Source: CAVVST01 sp963750995
GTDB taxonomy: Bacteria > Acidobacteriota > Vicinamibacteria > Vicinamibacterales > UBA2999
DNA: 64,000 nucleotides
NCBI GenBank assembly: GCA_963750995.1
Contig: CAVVST010000006.1
Span: forward strand, 62,001 to 126,000
Direction: 5' to 3'
Positions 36,774 to 43,961 of this stretch are shown one piece after another (position 1 is the stretch's first letter; the number at the start of each line of letters is the position of its first letter). A program made the translations under genes and the position numbers. The notes under the pieces were generated by a model that was given only the letters and a program-made list of their open reading frames with translations, did no database searches and was not told the DNA's origin.

Positions 36774-37466
36774 ATGAAGCCACTCATCGTTCCATTTACT
36801 CTGTGCGCGGCCGTGATCTGTGGTGTCCCGGCATCCGCGCAGCAGTCCTCGCCGACGATGAACCAGGAGCCGCACCACCAGCGGCTGACGTACATCCGCC
36901 ACATGCGCGTTTTCGAGCTGAGGCTGACGCCGGGCGAATCGACGGCCGATTACGTCCTTGACCACGACGGGGCGATCGTCGCGCTGACCGACGCGACTGT
37001 GCGACTGCATCGTGCGGGCACCGCCGGCGAGCCGCGCCCGGTTGCGGCGGGGCGAGCCGATCTCAGCCAGTTCACCGGCGAACCGGTGACCCAGCGCCTC
37101 GAGAACGCCGGCACCGCGCCGCTGCGCGCGATCGTCGTCGAAAACCTGCGCGACAAGGGGTGGATGACGCCGCCGGCGCTCATGGCGGCCGGCACCACGC
37201 TTCAGACCGAGAATCGAGGGTTCGCCGTCTACGATATGCGCTTGAGCCCCTCGACCAGAACGATCGCCCATACGCACCAGAATCCGAGCTTCATCTTCAT
37301 CATGTCGGGGACCGTGATGGCGCAAGGGGGAGGCGGCGAATTCGAGTTCCCACTGGAGCAGGGGCGGACGTGGTGGTTTCCCAGCTCGGGCGCCGATCAG
37401 CCGCACACGCTGACTCTCGCGGATGGCACCACCGAGGCGCACGTGATTTGCGTCGAAGCCAAATAA
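36774..37466 (+). CDS. Secreted bicupin-like protein
   Basis: 230 residues. Signal peptide (LCAAVICGVPASAQ). Two cupin-like halves: the first (MRVFELRLTPGESTADYVLDHDGAIVALTD) lacks most metal ligands; the second has AHTHQNPSFIFIMSGTVMAQ and WWFPSSGADQPHTLT, with the H-x-H of a metal-binding cupin and a later His. Probably a periplasmic small-molecule-binding protein or enzyme. Followed by a GC-rich hairpin. Confidence 0.7.
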   Translation: MKPLIVPFTLCAAVICGVPASAQQSSPTMNQEPHHQRLTYIRHMRVFELRLTPGESTADYVLDHDGAIVALTDATVRLHRAGTAGEPRPVAAGRADLSQFTGEPVTQRLENAGTAPLRAIVVENLRDKGWMTPPALMAAGTTLQTENRGFAVYDMRLSPSTRTIAHTHQNPSFIFIMSGTVMAQGGGGEFEFPLEQGRTWWFPSSGADQPHTLTLADGTTEAHVICVEAK

Positions 37467-37470
37467 GAAA

Positions 37471-37503
37471 GCCGGGTCCGCTTTTCGCGGGACCCGGCCT
37501 ACG
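37471..37503. repeat. REP-like GC hairpin, copy 1 (also acts as terminator)
   Basis: GCCGGGTCCGC ... GCGGGACCCGGC with a short TTTTC loop, followed by CTAC. Related to the elements at 57121 and 60985. It is 4 bases after the cupin stop. Confidence 0.65.
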
Positions 37504-37549
37504 GAGGGCACGTGCAGGGCGGGTTCCGCGCCGCGGACCCGTCTCAGAT

Positions 37550-38839
37550 TTACCGGCTTGATGTCGTGGTCGCGCCAGGTTTCTGAATCGTCACCAGGCC
37601 TATGCGGTTGCTGCTGCTCTGATGAATCACCAGGTTGCCATCCGGCGTGGCGCGCATGTGCCGGATGATTCCGTAGCCCGACGGAATCGCCCAGCTCTGG
37701 AACTTCTCGGTCTTCGGATCGAAGCGCACGAGCGCATCCGGCCGGCGCCGCGACTCGTTGTACCAGATGATGTCGTCGACGACCTCGATCGCATAGGGAT
37801 GCGTATCGGGTCCGCTCGGCGACGGCCACTCTTTCACCTCGCCGGTCCTGGGATTGAGACGGCCCAGCGCGCCGAGCCCTGAGTTCACGAACCACACCAT
37901 GTCGTCGCTCGTAATCGCCAGGCGACGCACGGTTGTGCCTGGTCGGGGCAGCCGGTACTCCTTGATCGCCATCGTCACTGGATCGACTTCCGCGACCCCG
38001 TTGGATCCGTTGTAGGACACCCATACGCGACCCTGGGAGTTCACCTTGATGCCGTAGGGCAGCGCCCGTGCCGTGGGCACGGCGACCAGCGTGATCTCAC
38101 CGGTCGTGGTGTTCATGCGGCCGATCATGTTGCTCTGCTGCAGCGTGAAGAAGAGCGTCGTTCCGTCCTTCAGCCAGATTGGCGTATGCGGATCGCGCGC
38201 GTTCGCGTCTGGCATCTTGTAGATCTTGATGTCGCCGGTGGCGGGATTCAGCTTGCCGATCGTCCCGTTGCCGTTGCCCATGTACCAGATGTTGCCGTCG
38301 CGGTCGTTGATGATGCTGTGCGGATGCGCCTCAGTCTCGAGCTTCCATTCCTTCATCTCGCCGGTGCGCGGATTCAGGCGGCCGATGACGCTGGCGAACT
38401 GGCCGGTCCAGTAGATGGTGCCGTCCGCGAGTTGTAGCGGATCCCGCGCGCGCTGGCCAAGGGTCGGCGCGATCCATTCCTTGAATGTGACTTGTACCGG
38501 ACCGGGTATCAGGACGGGCTCGCGCCCTGGCTTCGGCGGGAAATGCGATGCGAGGTACTGCGTGATGGTCGCACGCTGCGGATCGGGCAGGTTCATCATC
38601 GTGCTGATCAGGTCCTGCCACCGCTCCTGCGTATAGCCGGTGGAGCCGGTGATCATGTTGACGCCATGACAAGCGCTGCAGAGGCCCTGCACCATTTCCT
38701 TGCCGGCGCCGTCGGGAAGCGCCGCTGCCTGCTGGCCGCGGCCGCCGCCCTGGCGGCCCTGCCCCTGCCCATGCACAGCCACGGTCACCACCAGGCACAA
38801 TACCGCTGACGTCAGAGTGAGCGTTGAAATGCGGGACAT
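37550..38839 (-). CDS. Secreted cytochrome c / virginiamycin-B-lyase-like propeller
   Basis: ATG 38839 follows GGAGGA at 5 bases; 429 residues. Signal peptide (TLTSAVLCLVVTVAVHG), a c-type haem domain with one CSACH site (GLCSACHGVNMITGSTGYT) and a downstream Met-rich DLISTMMNLP that could give the sixth ligand, then a seven-bladed Vgb-like propeller (DGTIYWTGQFASVIGRLNPRTGEMKEW, GNIWYMGNGNGTIGKLNP, GRVWVSYNGSNGVAEVDP, MVWFVNSGLGALGRLNPRTGEVKEW). A fusion of electron transfer and a propeller; similar to 6947-9110. Confidence 0.85.
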   Translation of the reverse strand: MSRISTLTLTSAVLCLVVTVAVHGQGQGRQGGGRGQQAAALPDGAGKEMVQGLCSACHGVNMITGSTGYTQERWQDLISTMMNLPDPQRATITQYLASHFPPKPGREPVLIPGPVQVTFKEWIAPTLGQRARDPLQLADGTIYWTGQFASVIGRLNPRTGEMKEWKLETEAHPHSIINDRDGNIWYMGNGNGTIGKLNPATGDIKIYKMPDANARDPHTPIWLKDGTTLFFTLQQSNMIGRMNTTTGEITLVAVPTARALPYGIKVNSQGRVWVSYNGSNGVAEVDPVTMAIKEYRLPRPGTTVRRLAITSDDMVWFVNSGLGALGRLNPRTGEVKEWPSPSGPDTHPYAIEVVDDIIWYNESRRRPDALVRFDPKTEKFQSWAIPSGYGIIRHMRATPDGNLVIHQSSSNRIGLVTIQKPGATTTSSR

Positions 38840-38876
38840 ATTTGTCCTCCGTGAAAGTACGGAGCGAATGGTAGCA

Positions 38877-41249
38877 CTACCCGCGAGCGGGCTGCTCAGC
38901 GTTGAGCACCCGGCGGAGGTCTGCCACGCCGAACGGTTTTGGCAGGACGCCGTTAAAGCCGTAGTCGCGAAAATGGGCGAGTACGGAGTCATCCGTATAG
39001 CCGCTGGTGACGTAGACGGTGACGTTGGGCCGGATATTCCGGATGTGGCCGACGCACTCGGCGCCGCCCATCCCACCCGCGACCGTCAGATCGAGGATCA
39101 CGACGTCGAACGGCTCGCCGCGCTCTTCGGCGGCGCGGAACCGTTCAATAGCCACCTCGCCTGACGGCGCCGCTTCGGTGAAGTACCCGAGCGACTGGAG
39201 CATTTCCTGCGCCACCTCCGACACCATCTCATCGTCGTCCATGAGCAGCACGCGGCCGCCCGCGCGGCGCACGACGGTGGCCGGCTGCACGGGTTCGGGG
39301 ACGACCGGCCGCGCGGATGCGGGGAGGAGAATGGTGAAACACGCGCCTTCCCCGGGCTGGGATTCGACGGTAATCGCTCCGCCGTGCGCGTGAACGATGG
39401 AGTAGGTGATGGCCAGCCCGAGCCCCGATCCAAATTCCTTGGTCGTGAAATAGGGATCGAAGATGCGATCGAGCCTGTCGGCCGGAATGCCGTGTCCCCG
39501 GTCCTGCACCGTGAGGCGGACGTAGCGGCCCGGCGCCAGGCCCGTCAGGGCCAGCGACGCGTCTTCGCCCAGTTCCTCGTTCGCCAGTGACACATCGACG
39601 ACTCCGCCTCGAGGCATGGCTTGGAGCGCATTGAGCACCAGGTTGTGCACAACCTGGCCGATCTGATCGAGGTCCACGTCGGCGGCCCAGAGATTGTCGT
39701 CGATGGTGAAACGCGGCGCGACCGGCGAGCCGCTCAGGGCGAAGCGGCTGCACTCGACGACCAGTTCGCGGACGGAGGACGTGGTCTTGATGGGCGCGCC
39801 GCCCTTGGCAAACGTCAGGAGCTGGCTGGTGACGCCGCGCGCGCGGGCACAGGCGGCCGATGCGTGGTTCAGCCGGGTGGCCAGTGCCGTCTCATCGGGA
39901 CGGACGAGCGACTCCGCCAGGGAGAGGTTGCCGACGATCCCCATGAGGATGTTGTTGACGTCGTGGGCGAGGCCGCCGGCCAGCACGCCGATCGATTGCA
40001 GGTGCGCCGCCTTCGCGCGCTCGTGCTCGGCGCGGGCGATGTGACTGATGTCGCGCAGTACCCAGACCGCGCCGGCCACTTCGCCGTCGGCAGCGCGCGT
40101 CGGCGTACCGGTGACTTCGACCAGCGGAATCGGGCTGTCGGTCGGTACTTCGTTGCGCAGCCGCACGATCGCGCCGTCCCAGAGGCGGCGCAAGGCGTCC
40201 TCGGCGGGACCGCGTACGATCCCGAGCGCCAGCAGCGTGGACATGATCGGACGGTCGTCCAGCGGAGGGGACGCCAGCGCTGAGAGCTTCCGCGCCTGAT
40301 CGTTCATCAGCAGGAGTGCGCCGTCGCGGTCGACCGTCATGACGCCGTCGCGGATCGTCTGGACGGTGACGATGAGGCGGGAGCTTTCGAGAACCAGCCG
40401 TTCTTTTTCTTCCGCGAGCGCGGCTTCCGACTGCGTCGCGCGATCGAGCGCCTTGGCCAGTTCGTTGGCGTGGCGCCGCTCCGCGTCAATCCGGCCGAGC
40501 GACAGGTGGTAGGCGCGATAGGAGACGTACAGCGGAACGAATGCCAGCGGCAGCAGGATGTACGCCCCGCTGGTGATGATGAGGCTGATCACGCCCGCGG
40601 CCGCGCCTGACAGGAAATAGCTCGGGCCACTCCAGAAGAACTCGCGGTACCACGCGCGGATCGGCGACTCGCGGTTGGTGAGACCAACCGCCGTGGCCAC
40701 GAGACCCGTATTGACCATGAAATAGCCGGCCGACATGGCCAGCAGCGGGACGAGGGTCGCGGTCAGTGTTGGATCGGCGACGCGGCCGTTGAGCGCGCCC
40801 CAGATCCGGCCGACCGCCTGCACCGTGATCGCAACCGAGGCGACGCTGAACGCGGCGCGGTAGAGCGGCTGCGATCGACGGACGCGCCACGTGCACTGGA
40901 AAAGCACGCCGGTGGAGGCGGTGACCATCGCCACGTTCGGTCCGAGCGTCATCAGCGCGACGAGGTCGGCGGCGCACGCCATCGACATCGTCGACACCCC
41001 CTTGCCGAGCGGCAGCCGCAGCTTGAACGACGACAGCAGCAGCGATGAGCACAGCAGCGCGATCGTCAGCGGGGGATTCGGATACGTGCGCGGGGTGAAC
41101 CAGAAGAGAAGGGCAGTTCCGAGCAGAATGACGCAGCCGACGTACAGCCCGACCCAGATCCGGCCTGCAGTTTTCGCGGCCGGGGCGGACGCGGACAGGG
41201 CTCGGTGCGACCCACGCGCGGCTGCGAGCGGCACCGTGTCTACTCCCAC
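38877..41249 (-). CDS. Membrane hybrid histidine kinase with unclassified multi-helix sensor
   Basis: 790 residues from GTG 41249. N-terminal membrane domain of about 215 residues with LKLRLPLGKGVSTMSMACAADL and LVALMTLGPNVAMVTA, also found in the GGDEF/EAL protein at 46910. A PAS domain (VDRDGALLLMNDQARKL) follows, then HisKA (LAGGLAHDVNNILMGIVGNLSLAE, the 'DVNN' type), HATPase (NLVLNALQAMPRGG; VQDRGHGIPADRLDRIFDPYFTTKEFGSGLGL) and a receiver (VLLMDDDEMVSEVAQEML, VVILDLTVAGGMGG, VLPKPFG). No DNA-binding output. Confidence 0.9.
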   Translation of the reverse strand: MGVDTVPLAAARGSHRALSASAPAAKTAGRIWVGLYVGCVILLGTALLFWFTPRTYPNPPLTIALLCSSLLLSSFKLRLPLGKGVSTMSMACAADLVALMTLGPNVAMVTASTGVLFQCTWRVRRSQPLYRAAFSVASVAITVQAVGRIWGALNGRVADPTLTATLVPLLAMSAGYFMVNTGLVATAVGLTNRESPIRAWYREFFWSGPSYFLSGAAAGVISLIITSGAYILLPLAFVPLYVSYRAYHLSLGRIDAERRHANELAKALDRATQSEAALAEEKERLVLESSRLIVTVQTIRDGVMTVDRDGALLLMNDQARKLSALASPPLDDRPIMSTLLALGIVRGPAEDALRRLWDGAIVRLRNEVPTDSPIPLVEVTGTPTRAADGEVAGAVWVLRDISHIARAEHERAKAAHLQSIGVLAGGLAHDVNNILMGIVGNLSLAESLVRPDETALATRLNHASAACARARGVTSQLLTFAKGGAPIKTTSSVRELVVECSRFALSGSPVAPRFTIDDNLWAADVDLDQIGQVVHNLVLNALQAMPRGGVVDVSLANEELGEDASLALTGLAPGRYVRLTVQDRGHGIPADRLDRIFDPYFTTKEFGSGLGLAITYSIVHAHGGAITVESQPGEGACFTILLPASARPVVPEPVQPATVVRRAGGRVLLMDDDEMVSEVAQEMLQSLGYFTEAAPSGEVAIERFRAAEERGEPFDVVILDLTVAGGMGGAECVGHIRNIRPNVTVYVTSGYTDDSVLAHFRDYGFNGVLPKPFGVADLRRVLNAEQPARG

Positions 41250-41443
41250 GCTGTGTCGGTCGATCCTACGACTGAGCCGGACGTCTCAGTGCGGTCGTGG
41301 GCAGCCAGCCTGGTGATGATGCCCGGCGAGGCGCACAAGTTCTGGATATCCTGTGTGGACGACGGCTCGGTTTGCGCGCCGGCGACGTTGACGTCGAGGG
41401 CGAGGAGCGCCGACACGAAGAGCAGCGATCGCGTGACGCGCAT
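41240..41443 (-). CDS. Small secreted protein, unknown
   Basis: 67 residues: a good signal peptide (TRSLLFVSALLALDVNVAGAQ) then a 43-residue polar mature part with one cysteine (NLCASPG). Its stop overlaps the start of the hybrid kinase by 10 bases, typical of translational coupling. No family recognised; the coding case rests on the signal peptide and the overlap only. Confidence 0.4.
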   Translation of the reverse strand: MRVTRSLLFVSALLALDVNVAGAQTEPSSTQDIQNLCASPGIITRLAAHDRTETSGSVVGSTDTAWE

Positions 41444-41539
41444 GGGGGTTTTCGGCGCGTTAGCAAGGGCAGAGCCATGTGCGGCGCGTGTGCTTCTGGC
41501 GCAATTTCGCGAGTTACTAGAGTTTTTGCGCGGAAACAT

Positions 41540-41572
41540 GCCGGATTTCCGGCCGTTTAGGCCGGATTTCCG
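41540..41572. promoter_or_regulatory. Pair of 12-base direct repeats, two helical turns apart
   Basis: GCCGGATTTCCG at 41540-41551 and 41561-41572, 21 bases centre to centre, 20 bases before the kinase-like gene at 41592. The intervening GGCCGTTTAGGCC is an imperfect palindrome. Candidate activator or repressor site. Confidence 0.5.
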
Positions 41573-41591
41573 ACATTCGGAAGGAGTGAGG

Positions 41592-42302
41592 GTGGCTGAT
41601 TCGATTGCGGGCCCAACGGGGGAGATGCTGGTGGCGCTGAGTCGATCAGTGACCACGGGACGGCTCCTGTCGGGCGTCGTGCATGAAGTCAACAACGCGC
41701 TGCTGGTCATCTCCGGCACTGTGGAACTGCTCGAGGGGCAACCCGACCTGCCGGACGCCGTGGTTCGCGGGCTCGAGCGGCTTCGCCGCCAGAGCGCGCG
41801 CGCGGCATCCGCGCTGAGCGACGTCACGTCGTTCACGCAAGCGTCGCTGCAGGACAAGGCGGACGTGCAACTGCGCGAGCTCACCCAGGCGGCCGTCGAC
41901 CTCCGTCGGTTTGCCGCGAGCCGCGCCGGCGTGTCGCTGCAGTTCGACCCGGGAACCGATCCCTGCCTGGTACGCGGCAACAGCGGATATCTGGAGCAGG
42001 CGATCCTCAATCTGATCATCAACGCGGAAACCGGCATGCGAGGCACGAAGGGCAAAGTCGTCATCGACGTCAGCATGCAGGACAACTGGGCGATTATTCG
42101 GGTGGCCGACGAGCGTCCGCGATCGCCGGGCCTGGCGGAGAGCGCGTTCCAGCCCTTCGATCACTCGCGGCCGGCGGCCGACATCAGCGGACTCGCATTG
42201 TTCGCGGCGCGTGCGATCGCCGAAGCGCACGGCGGCACCCTCCAGCTCGACGAACAGAACGCCTCGACGTCGTACGTGATTCGCGTGCCGAAGGGATATT
42301 AA
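41592..42302 (+). CDS. Soluble histidine-kinase-like protein with degenerate ATP site
   Basis: 236 residues from GTG 41592, which has AAGGAG at 5 bases. A DHp-like helix pair with the phospho-acceptor motif SGVVHEVNNALLVISGTVELL is followed by an ATPase-like domain: N box YLEQAILNLIINAETGMRG is clear, but the expected DxGxG box reads VADERPRSPGLAESAF and the second glycine box is ISGLALFAARAIAEAHGG. Loss of the ATP-binding glycines suggests a phosphotransfer or scaffold role rather than kinase activity. No sensor domain. Convergent with the NtrC-type regulator, a plausible partner. Confidence 0.75.
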   Translation: MADSIAGPTGEMLVALSRSVTTGRLLSGVVHEVNNALLVISGTVELLEGQPDLPDAVVRGLERLRRQSARAASALSDVTSFTQASLQDKADVQLRELTQAAVDLRRFAASRAGVSLQFDPGTDPCLVRGNSGYLEQAILNLIINAETGMRGTKGKVVIDVSMQDNWAIIRVADERPRSPGLAESAFQPFDHSRPAADISGLALFAARAIAEAHGGTLQLDEQNASTSYVIRVPKGY

Positions 42303-42315
42303 TGATCGTCAACGA

Positions 42316-43716
42316 TTAGGACGCGACACCTTCTTCGACGTTCAGCCGCTGCAGCTTATCGATGAAGGTCGTCCGGCTCAGGTTCAGCAGCCGCGCGGCC
42401 TGCCGTTTGTTGCCTCCGGTCTTCTCGAGGCAGCGCATGATCAGATCCCGTTCCAGCCTCTGCACGATCGAGCTGAAATCGATCCCCTCGTCCGGGATGG
42501 CGATCGCGGCATTGAAGCCGGTTTCAGTCGGTTTGCGGATTTCGTCGGGCAGCGCCTCGGGGCCGATCTCATTGCCGGTGAGGCTCATGGCGACCGCGTG
42601 CTCCATCGCGTTCTCGAACTGGCGGACGTTGCCGGGCCAGTGATACGCCATCAGCAGGCGCAGCGCTTCCTGGGTGAGCGGCTTCTGCTGGATGTTGTTT
42701 TCACGGCACGACTTCTTGATCATGTGCTGCGCCAGGAGCGGGATGTCGCCGCGGCGCGCACGCAGCGGCGGCAGCGTCACCGGGATGACGCTCAGGCGGT
42801 AGAAGAGATCTTCCCGGAACGTGCCGTCCTTGACGAGCTTCCGCAGGTCCGCGTTGGTCGCGGCGATCACGCGGATGTCGAGCTTCATCGGTTTCGAGTC
42901 GCCGACACGCTCGACTTCGCGTTCCTGGAGCGCGCGCAACAGCTTCGCCTGGAGCGGCAGCGGCATCGACGACACTTCGTCGATGAAGAGCGTCCCGCGG
43001 TGCGCGAGCTCGAACCGGCCGACCCGCGACGAGATGGCGCCGGTGAACGCGCCTTTCACGTGGCCGAAGAGTTCCGCTTCGACCAGCCCTTCCGGAATCG
43101 CGGCCGCGTTGAAGGCGACGAATCGCTGATCGGCGCGCGGCGAGTGATGGTGGATCGTCCGTGCGACGAGCTCCTTGCCGGTGCCCGTTTCACCCTGGAT
43201 AAGGACCGTGCTGTTCATCGGCGACACCATCTCCAGTGTCTGAAACAGCTGCTGCATCGTGCTGTCGCGGCCGACGAGGCTCTCGAAGCTGAAGCGGCCG
43301 CGCAGCTGGGCGCGGAGCTCGGCGTTCTCGACGCGCAGGCGCTGCTGATCGACCGCCGTCTCGAGCACGCGCGCGAGCTGGGAGAGCTGGAAGGGCTTGA
43401 TCAGGAAATCGATCGCGCCGCGCTTCATCGCTTCGACCGCCTCGGCGACGCCGCCGAAGCCGGTCATCACGACCACTTTGATTTCCGGGTAGCGGGCGAC
43501 CGCCTCCTCGAGGACGGACATGCCGCTCGTGTCGGGGAGGTGGAGGTCAACCACCAGGCCGTCGTACGCGAAGGCCTCCAGCCGCTCTTTCGCGCTGGCT
43601 GCATCCGCCGACTGCGCGACGGCAAAACCGGCGCTCTCGAGAGACTCGCTGAGCGTTTCTCTCAGATCCGCGTCATCTTCCACGATCAGGACGGAGGGCT
43701 GGCGGGTATTCGTCAT
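42316..43716 (-). CDS. Sigma-54-dependent response regulator (NtrC type)
   Basis: 466 residues. Receiver at about 8-120 (VLIVEDDADLRETL, GLVVDLHLPDTSG, FLIKPFQ), AAA+ domain at about 148-370 with Walker A GETGTGKELVAR, the sigma-54 contact loop GAFTGA, Walker B GTLFIDEVSS, and a Fis-type helix-turn-helix at the C-terminus (GGNKRQAARLLNLSRTTFIDKLQRL). Activates sigma-54 promoters after phosphorylation. Likely cognate to one of the adjacent kinases at 38877 or 41592. Confidence 0.95.
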   Translation of the reverse strand: MTNTRQPSVLIVEDDADLRETLSESLESAGFAVAQSADAASAKERLEAFAYDGLVVDLHLPDTSGMSVLEEAVARYPEIKVVVMTGFGGVAEAVEAMKRGAIDFLIKPFQLSQLARVLETAVDQQRLRVENAELRAQLRGRFSFESLVGRDSTMQQLFQTLEMVSPMNSTVLIQGETGTGKELVARTIHHHSPRADQRFVAFNAAAIPEGLVEAELFGHVKGAFTGAISSRVGRFELAHRGTLFIDEVSSMPLPLQAKLLRALQEREVERVGDSKPMKLDIRVIAATNADLRKLVKDGTFREDLFYRLSVIPVTLPPLRARRGDIPLLAQHMIKKSCRENNIQQKPLTQEALRLLMAYHWPGNVRQFENAMEHAVAMSLTGNEIGPEALPDEIRKPTETGFNAAIAIPDEGIDFSSIVQRLERDLIMRCLEKTGGNKRQAARLLNLSRTTFIDKLQRLNVEEGVAS

Positions 43717-43880
43717 GGCGATAGTGCGAGGCCGACAGCGTGCCGAAAGGGCGACACGCGCGACTCTGAAATCCCCAGATGTTCGGGAAGGCGCGGTAAT
43801 TCGCGCCTTTCAGAGGATATCGGCTCGTCGGCCCTGGTCGATTAGCCGACACCAGGCCGGCAAAGAGGTGGGAGGGATTA

Positions 43881-43960
43881 GAGCGGGGTCAGACCGGGGG
43901 TCAGACCTAGGGTCAGACCGTGGTCCGACCCTAGGTCTGACCCCCGGTCTGACCCCGCTC
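43881..43960. repeat. 39-base near-perfect palindrome of GGGGTCAGACC units
   Basis: Arms 43881-43919 and 43922-43960 match at 38 of 39 positions with a 2-base loop. Each arm has three GGGTCAGACC-type units at 11-13-base spacing. It ends one base before the stop codon of the TonB receptor (minus strand) and so could terminate that transcript. Confidence 0.9.
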
Positions 43961-43961
43961 C

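Noticed and set aside
36759..38024. 421-residue minus-strand open frame
   Set aside because: Runs antisense through the cupin gene and out of frame through the cytochrome/propeller gene; no signal peptide or motif.
41496..41515. Sigma-54 promoter (TGGCGCAATTTCGC) upstream of 41592
   Set aside because: The GG and GC are separated by 9 bases, not the required 10, and TTGC is replaced by TCGC.
42598..43845. 415-residue plus-strand open frame
   Set aside because: Antisense of the NtrC-type regulator, which has all AAA+ motifs in its own frame.
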